A stretch of DNA of 64,000 nucleotides from Brachionus plicatilis (GCA_010279815.1 QEOQ01000122.1:894798-958797); one strand, 5' to 3'. Positions 1-11,701 are shown, counted from the first letter of the stretch. Made by a program: numbers and translations. The notes: a model not told the origin generated them from the sequence alone.

Positions 1-93
1 AAAATAAAAATCACCTCAAAAATCAACTTATCACAAACATGTGCGACAATGCAAGAAAAAAAAAGTAACAAAAAAATGAAAAAAGAAAAATAC

Positions 94-2555
94 CTGAAAT
101 TTCTGTAGTTGAAGTAGTCTTCCATGACAGTCATGAGACTAGTCATTTGGCAAAACATGAGCACCCTGTGTCCAGTTTGTTTTAGCTTGGGCAAAATTCT
201 GTCCAACAGTTCAAATTTTCCTGAGGCCCTGTAGATCTCGGGGCCGTTGATGATTCCGCCCGGATACTTTAAATGCTGAGCGAGCTTTTCCTCGATCTCC
301 TGAAAAATGAACGGATGATTGCAAATCTTTCTGAGCTGCATAATGGTGTTCATCAGAGTCTTGGTGGTGTTCTTGCCATTCTTGTCCTCGGTGAGCATCA
401 CACCATTAGTTTTCATCGAGTGATAGATGACACGCTGCAGCGCCGACATGTCACACTTGATTATATACTCGACCTTGTCGGGCAGCTGGCTCTCGACCTC
501 TTTTTTGAGTCGACGCAGCAAGAACGGCCTGAGCACCTTGTGCAAGCGTCGTATGATCAGCAGTGTTTCCTCGTTGTTAAGCTCGACCTTCTCGCCGCTA
601 GTGTTGAACGGCGCGTTGAACCACTGCTCGAACGACGAGCACGACTTGAATATGCTGGGCAGCAGAAAGTTGAGCAGGGCCCAGAGCTCGGGCAGTTTGT
701 TTTGGAGCGGGGTGCCGGTGAGCAGGAGCCGATGCGGCGCTATGTAAAAAGTGTTCAGTATTTGGGTTAGCTTGCAGTGGTGGTTTTTCATGCGGTGTCC
801 CTCGTCAATAATCATGTACTTCCACTTGATTTTAGCCAGTATGGACTTGTCCTTGATGATGTACTCGTACGTGGTCACCAACACGTTAAACTTGCCCGTT
901 TTAAGCAGACCCGATATGGCCTTGCGCTGGTTCGGGTCGCCTTTGTACACCACCGATATTACCGAGGGCGCCCACCTCGCAAATTCATTCACCCAATTTG
1001 ACAGAGTGGACAGCGGCACTATTATCAAGAACGGTCCGTTCACTTTTTTTTTCTCCATCAAATAAGTGATCAAGCTAATTGTTTGAATGGTCTTGCCTAG
1101 GCCCATTTCGTCGGCGAGAATGCCGTTCAAGTTGTTGTTGTAGAGGGAGACGAGCCACTCGAGGCCGCGTACTTGGTACGGCTTGAGAGTGCCGCCGACC
1201 AGTATGGACGCTTGTTCGGTGACTTTTTCGCGCAAACGATGCGCCACGCCGTAGTACGAGTTTTTGCTCGAGACCGAGTTGTACTCGTCGTCCTCGGCGG
1301 TGGTGAGCGAAGTGTCGGCTTTGTCTTGGTGTTCGTCGTCGTCGTCTGGAACGCTGTCGTTGTCGTTGTCGTGGTCGAGTTCGCGCGGAACGGCGTGCCA
1401 GTCCGGGTGCGCCTCTAGCCACGCGTCCAGCTCGGATGAGCGCGGTGCGTCGCCGCCCTCGATCACTTCGCCCGTCATCGAATTGGCCACTTTGACGCGT
1501 CGGTCCTCGGCGTCATCGGTGTGCGCTGTGTCCGTTTTTGTTGTCTTAGCGGACGATTTTGTTTTAACGCTGCTCTTCTGCTTCATCAAGTCGTCCTGGT
1601 GTTCGCGCACCAACTTGGTCAACGACTCGATGTAGTCGTCCGTCTGCTGTAGCAAATACTGCAGACGTTTGTCCTTTTTTTCGTTGACCAACTTGCGGTA
1701 GCCTTCTTCGTCCTCGGCCATCAGCAGTTTGATGCGCTCTTTTTCCAAGCGTTCTTGTTCTTTTTTTTGTATGCGTTCGGTGTTGGTGTGCCAGTTGATG
1801 ACGCCCTTGGCCATTTTGTTCACTTTGGCGAGGTTGGCGCGATGCTGTTCTTTGAACGTTTTGGAGTGTTCGATCACTGCGTTCAGGTACTCGAGGTGTT
1901 TTTGGCGTCGTTTGCGCTCAGCCTCTTGTTTTTGTTGGCGTTCCATTTTTTCGGTGATGCGCGCCTCTCTCAACGTCTGCCGCTTGCATCGTTTGTACGC
2001 CTTGGCGTTCAGGCCGGTCTCGAGGGTCGAGTCGGCGCGCATACACGACACTATTTCGTGACGCAGCTGCTTTTGAAAGTCGAGCAGACGCAGCGCCTTC
2101 AGCTCGATGGCCACTTTGGTCTGCAGGTGGTCGCCGAGCTGCTTGAGCGGCAGCCGCTCCAGCTCGCCGATCCGGTACTTTATTTTGTGCACGATGAAAT
2201 TTTCGCGCTCTTTTAGCAATTGGGCCGGGTCAAGGCCGACCGGTTTGGCGCACGGCGCCACCTTGTTCATGTGCTTGTAGGCGGCCATGGGGATGGCGTT
2301 GTGGCTTGGTCGGCTCGCCATTGGCGTCATTTGGCGCGCCGTGCCCGCTTGTGGCAGTGGGGCGGGCGCCGGCTGCGGCTTGCTCTTTAGAAAGTCGAGC
2401 ACTTTTTGAGGCACCGGCTCGTTTTTGACTATGAATTTGTACGAGTGGATTTGGGTGCGCAGTATGTCGAATTGATGTTTGGTGAATACTTGGTTTGGCG
2501 CTTCTTCGTTTACAGGCGGTGCCGTCGCCTGTTGTGTCTGCTGCATTTGAATCAT
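94..2555 (-). CDS. brm: Brahma/SMARCA4-type SWI/SNF chromatin-remodelling ATPase, 5' coding exon (partial gene)
   Basis: Nuclear ATP-dependent nucleosome remodeller, catalytic subunit of SWI/SNF (BAP/BAF). The minus strand is open for about 820 codons. Domains in order: QLQ (residues about 23-58), HSA and post-HSA helix rich in R, K, E and Q (about 160-310), BRK (about 350-395, with MTGEVI and the WLEAHPDW motif), an acidic linker, then the SNF2 ATPase: Walker A DEMGLGKT (about 480), motif II DEGH (about 583), motif [11 protein letters not shown] (about 613), and the start of the second lobe ([15 protein letters not shown]). The exon ends in CAG/GTATTT at 94/93, splitting a codon; the rest, including any bromodomain, lies beyond the left edge. 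The ATG at 2555 is the first after an in-frame TGA (2601-2603), but it leaves only about 22 residues before QLQ, much shorter than in vertebrate or fly proteins, so an upstream exon cannot be excluded. The GC-rich coding contrasts strongly with the flanks. Confidence 0.95.
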
Positions 2556-2639
2556 GCGTGTTTTTTTTTTTCTTCTGTCTTTTTTTTTTTTATTAAATTT
2601 TCAATTTGTTAATTTATACAGAGATTTTTTATATACGAA

Positions 2640-3640
2640 TAAGCACATATACACACACACTCACTCAGTCACTCACACAATTAAGTATGGCTTCTTTTTT
2701 TTTTTTTCGAATTTTATAGAAAATGATGTGTAAGACTATTTTAAGCGCTTGATGTTTATGCGTGTGCAATTTGTATTTTTGTGTTTCCCTCTCTCTTTCC
2801 CTCCCTTACAGGTAGAATAAAAAAGTAAAATAAAAAAGTAGAATATAAAAAGTTATTATAAAAAATTTCATAATTTATGAAAAAAAAAAAATTTAAATTA
2901 AATTTTAATTAGAAGAATAAAAAAATCCGATTCAAGCCGTATTAGGCTAAACTTCTGATATGTGCACTTTTGGTGACAAATTATTTATTTATTTATTTGA
3001 ATTTAAATGACCGAACTTTCTTTTATTTGAGGAAACACGGTTTAAATTTTTGTTTGTAACACTCGTCCTTTAAGATAATTTTTTAAGATAACGTACAAAA
3101 AATTGTATCTCAATCGTTCACGGAGGACGATTGGGGTAAATTTTGATGTAAAAAACAACATAAATATTAAGTGGATTGTCTGATTTTGTCGATGCTAAAA
3201 TAACTTTACATATATATTAAATATTTTTAAGCTTAATATTGATTTATTTGAATGAATTAAAAAATTACATTATATTAAATTTTTATTTATTTAAATGCAA
3301 ATTTTGTAAAATTATAAAAATGTAAAAAAAAAAAGTATTTAAACAATAAAATTTTAAACAGAATTTTTTTCTTTATTTTTTATTATATCAATGGATATTT
3401 TGGAATGAAAACTTGTTTTCTTTTTATTTTGTTTTTTTTTATTTTTAATAAAATAGTTTAAATTCAATGCCATTTCTTTATTTTCTTGAACCATTTGTTA
3501 ATAAGCAGCCTTAAAGATTATTAAAAGCAGTTTTTTTTTATATTTATATCATTTTTAACTAGTTTTACATTAATCTGAATTTTATATTTTTACCTAAATG
3601 TTTAAAATAAAACTAACTTAAATGTAAATACCGTAAACGT
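2640..3640. other. AT-rich upstream region of the Brahma-like gene
   Basis: No coding signal. It holds a CA/CACT simple repeat (about 2645-2678) and a pyrimidine-rich run ending in ACAG (about 2785-2811, plus strand). The run looks like a splice acceptor but no open frame follows. The promoter of the minus-strand remodeller gene should lie here; I see no clear TATA or initiator. Confidence 0.5.
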
Positions 3641-3799
3641 TTGCCCACTGCTCCAAGAACAAACCCCAAATCTTGATTTTGTTCTATATGGAACTAATAC
3701 CATCTAAACCATGTTATAACAATTTTTTTTATTTTATTTAGAACAAACCCCAAATCTTGCCTTTACACTAAGAGTAAGCGCGAAAGTTCGCTTTTATTC

Positions 3800-4345
3800 T
3801 TAGATAATCTTTGAATATGTTCTAGAACAAACCCCAAAAAAATGTAGAGTCTGTTTCGAAAAAAAAAATAAAAAAAAATAAAAAAAAATAAAAAAAGTAG
3901 TTTTATTCTAATTTTGGTGTTAATTCTAATAGTAAAATTTATAAGTTAAAAATTTTTGTACACCGAGACTTCATTTTTATTTTCAATTTTTGTATTCAAA
4001 AATGATTGTGAGTGATGATGAAACTACACCTGAGTCGGCTCAAGTTGAAAATCTGGATAATGGGCCTAATAATGTATTAATACTACGAAACCAAAAAAAA
4101 GAGGTAGAAAAAGGCTACCTCGTGACGAAAATGGTAAAATAATTAGACAATAGCATTGATAATTTATTCAAACTGTATTTTATGTGCTTAAATCGAATTT
4201 TTTTTTAAACTTTTACTCTTAGAATTAATACCAAAATTAGAATAAACCTTAATTTTTTAATTTTTTTTAATTTTTTTTTTCAAAATTTGTTCAAGAATTC
4301 TTTAAGTTTGTTCTAGACATATTCAAACGTATTCTGGAATTTTTA
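3800..4345 (+). mobile_element. Inverted-repeat DNA element with a small AT-hook reading frame
   Basis: Left arm (about 3800-3938) and right arm (about 4205-4345) are imperfect inverted copies; for example, TTCTAATTTTGGTGTTAATT on the left is matched inverted by AATTAATACCAAAATTAGAA on the right. Between them an ATG at 4002 opens an acidic 30-residue frame (MIVSDDETTPESAQVENLDN...). One base shift later the sequence reads KPKKRGRKRLPRDENGK then a stop, an AT-hook-type DNA-binding motif. This looks like a decayed or non-autonomous DNA transposon carrying a fragment of its coding region. Just to the left, GAACAAACCCCAAATCTTG occurs at 3657 and 3741, with a shortened third copy at 3825. I could not assign a superfamily. 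Confidence 0.5.
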
Positions 4346-4689
4346 ATAATAATAATAATTAAATATGTTTTTTTTTGTTATTGTAAAAAGCTGGTCATAT
4401 CTAAAACAAACACCCATCAAGATTGTAAAAAAACAACACCGGGTGTAAATCTCCAAAATTTTTATAAAAGTGAAATTTTTTTCTGATACATTTATTACTA
4501 ATAATCTGATTTAAATATTCACCAATTTTCATCAAAAAAAAAATTTGTCATCATCTATAAATTTCGAATGGAAAAAAAAAACAGCCAAAAACACCCTTAT
4601 AACTTTCCAGATACACCCCAAACAGTACAGATACATGAACAGATATACAAATAAATAAATAAATAAATAAAAAATCCGCAGAATATTCA

Positions 4690-4780
4690 TATTCTGGTTG
4701 TCAGACTGGTGGAAGAATATAACAAAGGTTTCGAATCAAGAAATATCGAGGCGCCAACTCCATTTTAAAATTGCTGCCTT
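4690..4780 (+). pseudogene. LINE fragment (C-terminal end of reverse-transcriptase ORF)
   Basis: Reads VVRLVEEYNKGFESRNIE on the plus strand. It matches the C-terminal tail of the LINE copies at 12.45 kb (LVVRLVEEYREDFESRYIEY) and 50.2 kb (LVVKLVDEYKEGFESRYIEY). It is a short, truncated relic; an (AAAT)n tract lies just upstream. Confidence 0.6.
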
Positions 4781-4958
4781 ACTATTTCTACTTTTATTCC
4801 TGAACCATAAAATATTTAAAAAATGTATTCTGTAACTCTCTATCTTTATCGTTGCATAATATTTCATTCTTTATTTTTAATTCTAATATTTCCTTATTTT
4901 ATAACTTAAATTATTTTTACTTTTTTTTATTATTTTTTACTTTTAGTTTTTTATAAAT

Positions 4959-5670
4959 ACAGAATATAAATAGCCTGGTATCAAAGAAATTATTCAGTCA
5001 AATTTTCAATTTTAAAAACAAAATTTATTTTAGAAATTTTCGAAACATTAAGTAAACAAAGAACAGTTAATAGGAAAAAAAATAGAAAGAATCATTGTTA
5101 TTAACTCTGCCCACATGGCCGGTCCCAAGCCCGGGTGAAAAAAGAGGAGGGGTGATGATGATGCAGGCGCATAGAGGCCGGGATGAGGAGGCTTGCAAGC
5201 TAGAGCTGATGATAGTCTGTTGGGTCCAAGTGCCTTAGTGAAAAAAGTAAAGTGTCTTTAGTTTGGATAAGCTTGTATCCAGATATAGATACGCTTGGTT
5301 TGTGGTTCCAAGCTAGTCTAAATAGTTGCCGAGTTCGCAGCCATTAAGTGCTCGGATGAGTGGCGCTGTTTATGATGAACGTCCCATATGTAACTTTGGC
5401 CGCTGACTGTTGAGTTGCAATCATACCGTTGCCGGTCCCAAGTCCGGATGAGAAAATGAGAGGGGAAGGATTAACAGTGTGACTTGACAGATATAAAACA
5501 CGAGAAAAAGTTTATTAAATATTTATTTTGAAAAAAAAAGATTCGGCTCAGACTCTTTTAAAATTAATTTAGCTAATTTAACAGAATATAAATAGCCAGG
5601 TATCAAAGAAATTAAATAAAGATTACCAGTCTAAATTGTTTTTCAATGTAAAAATTGAAACAAAATTTTT
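4959..5670 (+). repeat. GC-rich repeat element bounded by direct repeats
   Basis: A 34-base sequence beginning ACAGAATATAAATAGCC occurs at 4959-4992 and again at 5581-5614 with one mismatch, and looser similarity continues 40-50 bases into both flanks. Between them is an unusually GC-rich block (about 5111-5480) that itself begins and ends with a related motif: GCCGGTCCCAAGCCCGGGTG at 5118 and GCCGGTCCCAAGTCCGGATG at 5431. A diverged inverse copy of the block lies at 13.1-13.37 kb, so this is a dispersed repeat. No protein is evident. The bounding repeats could be pseudo-LTRs, an unusually long target duplication, or a segmental duplication. Confidence 0.55.
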
Positions 5671-6472
5671 TAAAAAATGCCACAATTAAACAATGACTTA
5701 AAAATTTTAAAGCTTTTAAACTTTAATATGTTTTTATACCTCAATCGGACTGGCCTAATGACCGCCCGCCAAAAAGTTATCCGATTAATGCGGACACAGT
5801 CAAGGTTTTTAAAAATTCTGGGCGGTTTTGTGTCTACTTGTACGGATCCTTACACTATTCCCAGCAGTCTTTTTGCCAATTCTTAGCTTGACATACCAAG
5901 GTATGCACTGGAAAGTTCTGTTTTAAAATAATATATCTTTGAAAAAATCCTACAAAGTCTAAAGCTTTATTTTTTGATAAATGAACTTAGGTATTAAAAT
6001 ATTATTTCCTTTATTTCTTAATTTTAAAAGTATAATTAAAAATTTTAATTCACAATTATGTTACATTTAGATCCTGCATCTATGCCGTATACAATGACTG
6101 GAAAGACTTAAAAAACTAAGATAAATTTAGGTTTCTTCTGACAGATCTAGCCAGAAATGTAACACGCACAATTTCATAATTTAAAATTATTCTAATTTAT
6201 TATTGAGTTTAATTAGAGTAGTTAGATGCTTATTCGTAAAATATTTATTGGTATTTTTTTTTTTTTTTCAGCCGGCATATTTGGTCAAATTTAAGAACTT
6301 AACAAAAAATAAAAAACTTTTTTATCTTTTTTTGCTGACCTGGAATGATTTTTAGGCTATATTTTTAGTCTGTATAGTGTTTTTGTTTTATTGATAATTT
6401 TTTTTAATTTTTAATTTTGATTTAAAAAAAATGAATTCTGTTTATTATATATAATTTTTGAAAATTTAACAG
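5671..6472. other. Mostly AT-rich interval with a small GC-rich patch
   Basis: 5750-5890 is clearly richer in GC than its surroundings. It has two open frames, one reading WPNDRPPKSYPIN... to CVYLYGSLHY, but neither has a convincing splice acceptor or family match. It may be a transposon relic or an unrecognised exon. The rest shows nothing. Confidence 0.3.
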
Positions 6473-9400
6473 CTTGGGTTCAGATTTAGACGATGAGTTT
6501 ATGGGAAACGTAAGTGAGCTTTTTTTTTATTCTGATTTTTAGCTTTAAATTTAAGAATTGATGAATTACTGGATGAATCGGACAATGTGACTAACCAGCA
6601 TGACCAGAAAGTAGAACAATCCGCATCATCAGATGAAGTAAGTTTTACACACAATTTGACACTGACCACTTATTCAATATAGTAATCACAGCTTTTATTT
6701 CTAAATTAAAAAAGAACCTTTTTCTAGATATTTTTTAATTCAATTTTTCAAAGCATTACTCGTTAAAAAGATTCAATTTTTTTTAGTAAGTTTAATTTAA
6801 CTTTTAGTAGCCAAGTTTTTCCATTACTTAGACTAATTAGAATACGTATAAAAAAAATTAATTCCTCAACCAATTTAAACATGTTTTCTCAGAACATGTC
6901 TTGTTCAATTATTTAAAATATGAATTAGAATAAATAATATTAAATTATTTAGTGAATTTTTTTCCTTTAATAAAAACTTTATAGATTGAAGACTATACGG
7001 CAGTATTTTTTTATTAAAATTTTTTTGATACTCATATTTAGAATAAACTTTCAGATGAGAAATGCATATCTTAATTGATTTGAAAAATTGAATTTTTTCT
7101 ATTTTGAATTAGTTTTTCACATTTAATTTATGTAGCTAATTTAAAATATTTATCTTGATTATTTGTCTCTTTGAATTAATTTGATTGTAGAGTAAAATAA
7201 GGATCCAGATTAAAAAATATTTCTTTTAATTAATTTTATTGATACAAATTTTGTGAAATAAAAAAGAAAGTGACTATCTCATATAAAGTGGGTGTTGAAA
7301 ATTTTAAGAAAATATTTAACTTAAGTATACTTTAGTTGTATTTTTTTGAAATTTATGTTACATTTTTTATGAGCTATAAAGATTATGGGACAATTTGGTA
7401 AGAAATATTAAATGAGAAAATTTAGTATTTTCTTTTTTTCTTGTTTTGATTTTTGTAGTAGAAAAAAAAAATCGTCAACGTCTAAAATAAAAAGTGTTTT
7501 ATTATTTAAACGTGTTTTCTTAAATTCTTCAACAAAAACTAAATAATATAATAGAAAATAGTTCAAATGCTAATTGGAAATATTTTTTTTAAATTGAATA
7601 AATTAATTATTTTTTTCTAAACCCCATCCGTTTTAATTGTAACTTTTTAGGATAATTAAATATTTTTTAATTTTTCTGCTATTCTGAAAGCCAAAAATAT
7701 AAAAAAATTTTTAGAAATAAGTACCACAAGCTGGCGTTGTGGACTCTAGGAGTAAAGCCCCAACCTTATTTCTTTTAAAATTAATTACGTAGTTTCTATG
7801 TTATAAAAATTAAATTAAATTTAGTTGTCTGGAAAATACTTCTTAAATAAAGTTTAAGTCTTTAAATAAAAAAATAATTTTTATGACAAAGAAATTATAC
7901 AATTAACAGAAAAAAGTTTGATTTGGGCTTTATTCTTAGAGTCTACAACGCGGATTTAATATTTTTCTGTTTAAAATGTACAGATAAAATATCCAGTCTA
8001 GTAACTCAAAAAATTTTAGCAAAATAATTTTAATTAAATTTTACTTTTCATTCAATAACCCTTCAAAAAATTTCAGAAAATTCCTATTAAGTTTTAAGTT
8101 TAAAGATTAATCAACAGGCTAGTGTCCTTATCTATTGAATAGAGTGATTAACTCTTCATTTATTTAAATTAAAATAAATTATTCATTAAAATACAAAATT
8201 TCAAAATTTTTTAAATAAAAAATTAATTCATTTAATTAATTGATTAAAGTATTTGTAAACCAGATTAAATTTATCAAAAATTTTAATTGACTTAAGAAAA
8301 ATTGTATTAATATTATTAAAAAAAGATATTTTGAAAGATTGAAGGAAAAACATAAACCATCAATAACAAAATTAACAATCAATTTAGGGCCAAATACATT
8401 AAATTATTTTTGGTACAATTAAATTATTTTTATTTCTTAAATTGTAATTAAGGTTTTTATTTTATTTTCTTTTAAACATTATTTTAAAAAAACTAAGAGC
8501 ATTGTCCAGTTTAAATATTTTAAAACAAAAATTCTGGAGTCTTGATAAAAATCTGTGTTGGAACCCAAATAATCCTTATTTCTCAAGAAAGTTATCTACA
8601 TCGTTAGGTTCAAATTTTGAAATTTAAAAAGTTTAAACAAGGCAGATGACATTTCTTGATTGTTTTTTTTATCTTATTTAGTAAAAAATAAAAAACTACT
8701 AGAATTTAGATATTTAAAATCTCAAGGCTTATCAAATTTCAATTTTTTAAAAAAAATCTAAAAATTAATTAAAAAAAACAATTGAAATAATATTAATTAT
8801 AGAAAATTTATGATGATAATGAGTTGGATCAAAATGAGTTTCTTGGACTTGAATATGAGGAAGATGATTTTGGTCTTTTGGGTGATCAGATGGAAACAGT
8901 AGAAGAAAAGCCTAAGACAAAGTCAGAAAAGGATCAAGAAAAAGACCAAAAAAAAGAGCAAGGAAAGAACCAAGAAAAAGAGCAAGAAAAGGAGCAAGAA
9001 AGAGAGTCAATTGATAATTACAATTCGAAAGAACCAGAAAAACAAAAAATTACTTATTCTCCACAATCGTCCAAACATGATGAAAAAAAGAATTTTGATA
9101 AGACTAATGAAAAAACTACTGTAACCAACACGAGTCCTATAAGGCAATCACGACATAAAAAAATTAAACAAAGAACTCAAATAATTAAAAATTTTGCCAA
9201 AAATGACGGCATTCTTCCAATACCAACTCAATATCTACCATCATCTAATGTGCCGACACAAAGTTTCATGCCTAATTTAATATTCTCACAAATGGCTCAG
9301 TTTCCAAATCCACAATTCAATTTTAATGAAATGTACAATCCGCAAATGGGACCTTATCACCCAAATCCGTACCGAATCTATGACCAAGGATACATGTATC

Positions 9401-10062
9401 CACATTATCCGTTTCCTAATCAACCTTCAATAAACAATTATCAGAATGAGATGCGAATTCCGGCATCAAATCAGTTTATCCAAGCGCAATACAATCATTT
9501 TAATGCTAATAATTTACCAAGAAAGTCTAGTTATGGGACCGATTTTAAAGCAGCAAAGTCTGATCTAAAAGAAGAAGTGGCAAAAAAACCCAATCCATCT
9601 CGGTCTAGAAAAGAACTCGACCTTTTATTGGAAAAACGCTTGGCTCAATTGGAAAAAGAGAGAATCGAAGAAGAGAAGATTGAGCAAACAATGGCCAAGC
9701 GTAAATTGGAAAATGGCGAGAAACGCATCAAGACAGAAGTTAAATCGGAGAGCGAAAGTCTCATTTTGGCCCAAGACCCGGACTATATAAAAAAAATGGA
9801 AGAACAGAAACGAAAGCGAGAGGAAATTTTGCGACAAAAAGAGGAAAAGAGAAATCAACGCATTAGTCAAATGAGTAAAAAAAATGAGAATATACCTGAT
9901 GATAAAGCCAATGTTCAAAATTCGTCTAGCGATAATAGAATAATTAAAAACGCTTCAAAGCGTTTAATTTCGCTTAAAAACACGGATAAAAAAATCCTCG
10001 ACATGTCTAATTCACTTGGTGTTCGAACAAAAGTAAATGATTATTTATTGGCAATTGCTTAG
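6473..10062 (+). CDS. RBM33: RBM33-like protein (three candidate exons; 5' end and one junction unresolved)
   Basis: Candidate exons: 6473-6509 (GSDLDDEFMGN), 6543-6637 (LNLRIDELLDESDN..., donor GAA/GTAAGT) and 8803-10062 (acceptor ATTATAG; stop TAG). The last two join in phase. The order is acidic N-terminus, K/E/Q-rich stretch (KDQEKDQKKEQGKNQEK), an N/P/Y/Q-rich middle, then a charged coiled coil reading MEEQKRKREEILRQKEEKR, which closely resembles the EEQKRLREEILKQKE segment of vertebrate RBM33, followed by a basic C-terminus. RBM33 is a nuclear RNA-associated protein. Oddities: the usual C-terminal RRM is absent before the stop, and the first two exons do not join in frame (see findings). 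No initiator ATG upstream was identified; the first in-frame methionine may lie in an exon I could not find. The family call rests on the coiled-coil motif and the acidic N-terminal order. Confidence 0.6.
7734..7951. mobile_element. 218-bp inverted-repeat MITE
   Basis: The ends are 28-base inverted repeats: 7734-7761 (GCGTTGTGGACTCTAGGAGT...) against 7924-7951 (the reverse complement starts GCGTTGTAGACTCTAAGAAT), with four mismatches. The interior is AT-rich and non-coding. It sits in the RBM33-like intron. No target duplication is clear and the superfamily is unknown. Confidence 0.55.
8107..8165 (-). repeat. LINE-like 3'-end stem-loop, family 2
   Basis: On the minus strand it reads AATAAATGAAGAGTTAATC, an inner stem TCTAT-TCA-ATAGA, then TAGCCTGTTGATTAA. 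It is the same unit as at 14.83, 27.26 and 56.39 kb, with GTTAATC able to pair with GATTAA(C/T). Confidence 0.6.
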
Positions 10063-11700
10063 TAAAAAAGGAAAAAAATCTGTTTTTTTAAAAGCTTTTT
10101 TGTTTGTCAAAGAAAAGTTATTTTCGATCAATTGAACAGGTTTTTTGACTGAGCTCAAGTTAAGGGTCCTTTGGGTTTAATTGGACCATTTTTGAAAATC
10201 AAAAACTTTAAAGGGTCTTTAACGCTCTTCTTGTTTAATGATTAAGTAATTTTTCTAAATTTTTTCCTAGAACTCTAGTTGATCTGTCAATGTTATCTGT
10301 CAGTCTATGATAGGAATCAAGCAAATAACATGTATATTCTTTTGATATCAGTAGTAATTGTAAATATGTCAACGCGTCGACGCATTTAATTAGAGCTCTC
10401 TAAAATAAAATTCATTCAATTTTAGCTTTAATAAAATTATTTTAATATAAAGATTTTAATAAACGTTAAAAAATAAAAAATTTTAAACCTTATCTTAAAA
10501 CTTTTTTTAAATATTATTAAGACCATTATTTATTTGCTGAAAATTGTTACAAAATAAATCTTAATTCCAATTAAAAACCTTTTTTTAATATTAATTAGGA
10601 AATATCTGAAAGAAGTCTATGACAAAAAAGCAGAAGTTGTGAATAAAAGTTGTGCCAAATTATTTCATAAATTCAAAAGGTCTTTAATTATCTTTACCGC
10701 TTATTTCAATAAAAGAAATCTAATATAATAAACAATTAAATATAAATTTTAAAAAAAATAATTAATCTAATAAAGCATTTATCTATTTAAAAAAAAATCT
10801 ATTAAAAAAAAAAAAAAAACAAAAAACAAAAAATCAATCCTATACTATTTTCAAATTTTTGATTTTTGTTTTTCAGTCTATAATTAGTTTGAAACATACA
10901 AACACTGGAAATTAAACTGTCAAGCGTTCAAATCTTTATATCCGAAATAACTTATTTCAATTTTTTCTAAATTAATTGTTTTATTCTTATCCTTTTTTTA
11001 ATATAAAGATTAAATTTTAAAATGATTTGTTTTAATGAACGGGACATTTGTCTCATAGTATTGCTGAATCTAAAATAATTTCAAAGTCCAAGTTAGACTT
11101 TGACTTGAGTGCACTCGAGTCAACTAAATTATTTTCTAATTTTTAAATCTTCTTTAACTTAATTAAAAAAATTATGAAAATGAATATTTATATAAATTTA
11201 AGCTTAAGAAATGTTGCAAATATTGAAAAAAAATGTAAGACTTTTAGTCATTTTTAAAAACACACTAAATAAAAGGAAGTAAAATTAAATATTAAATGGC
11301 TTACTTTTTTTTTAAATTAATTTTTTATTTGAACAAGTTTTTATAAAAAGTTTTAATAGTGACACTTTATTGAATTAGTTATATTTAAAAATTACTTTTT
11401 AAATTTTTTTTTTAATAACTTACTTTAATTAACTTTTTTTTTAAATTTTTGACACAAGTCAAGTGCAAGTCAGTTCTTTGACTTGTTTCAAAAATTAGAA
11501 AATAATCAATTCAAAAATTTTACTAATTTTTAAAATAATATTAAAATATATAAAAAAAAATTATAAGTCTTGAATTTTTTATTCAGCAAAAAATATAAAT
11601 TAAAGTCAAAGTCCAGACTTGACTTTGATTTTTGACCAACTCTGCCTGAAACTTATTTTTTTTCAAATCTAAAAAACTGTATTTTTTTAAATAAAGTTAT
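10063..11700. other. AT-rich intergenic region
   Basis: 3' flank of the RBM33-like gene. From about 11,080 to 11,650 there are several interspersed copies of CAAGTC/AAAGTCAAG motifs, ending with GACCAACTCTG at 11,633-11,643. This resembles the end of the hAT-like element at 55.5 kb (CAGAGTTGTTCCTC...), so a decayed relative may lie here. No coding sequence is seen. Confidence 0.35.
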
Positions 11701-11701
11701 T

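Larger units (their letters stand above)
6638..8802 (+). other. Intron of the RBM33-like gene
   Basis: GTAAGT donor at 6638 and ATAG acceptor at 8799-8802. It is very AT-rich and contains an inverted-repeat element (7734-7951) and a minus-strand LINE 3'-end stem-loop (about 8107-8165), both listed separately. Nothing else was recognised. Confidence 0.6.

Noticed and set aside
273..2612. Several plus-strand open frames of 60-165 codons
   Set aside because: They are antisense shadows of the Brahma-type coding exon on the minus strand; the minus-strand frame carries all family motifs.
5111..5480. Hammerhead ribozyme in the GC-rich element (CTGATGA followed by GAAA)
   Set aside because: The bases between CTGATGA and GAAA do not form a helix II in either copy, so the core fold fails.
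5750..5890. PWWP-like exon (WPNDRPPKSYPIN...CVYLYGSLHY)
   Set aside because: The resemblance is vague, there is no acceptor upstream in that frame, and a stop precedes it.
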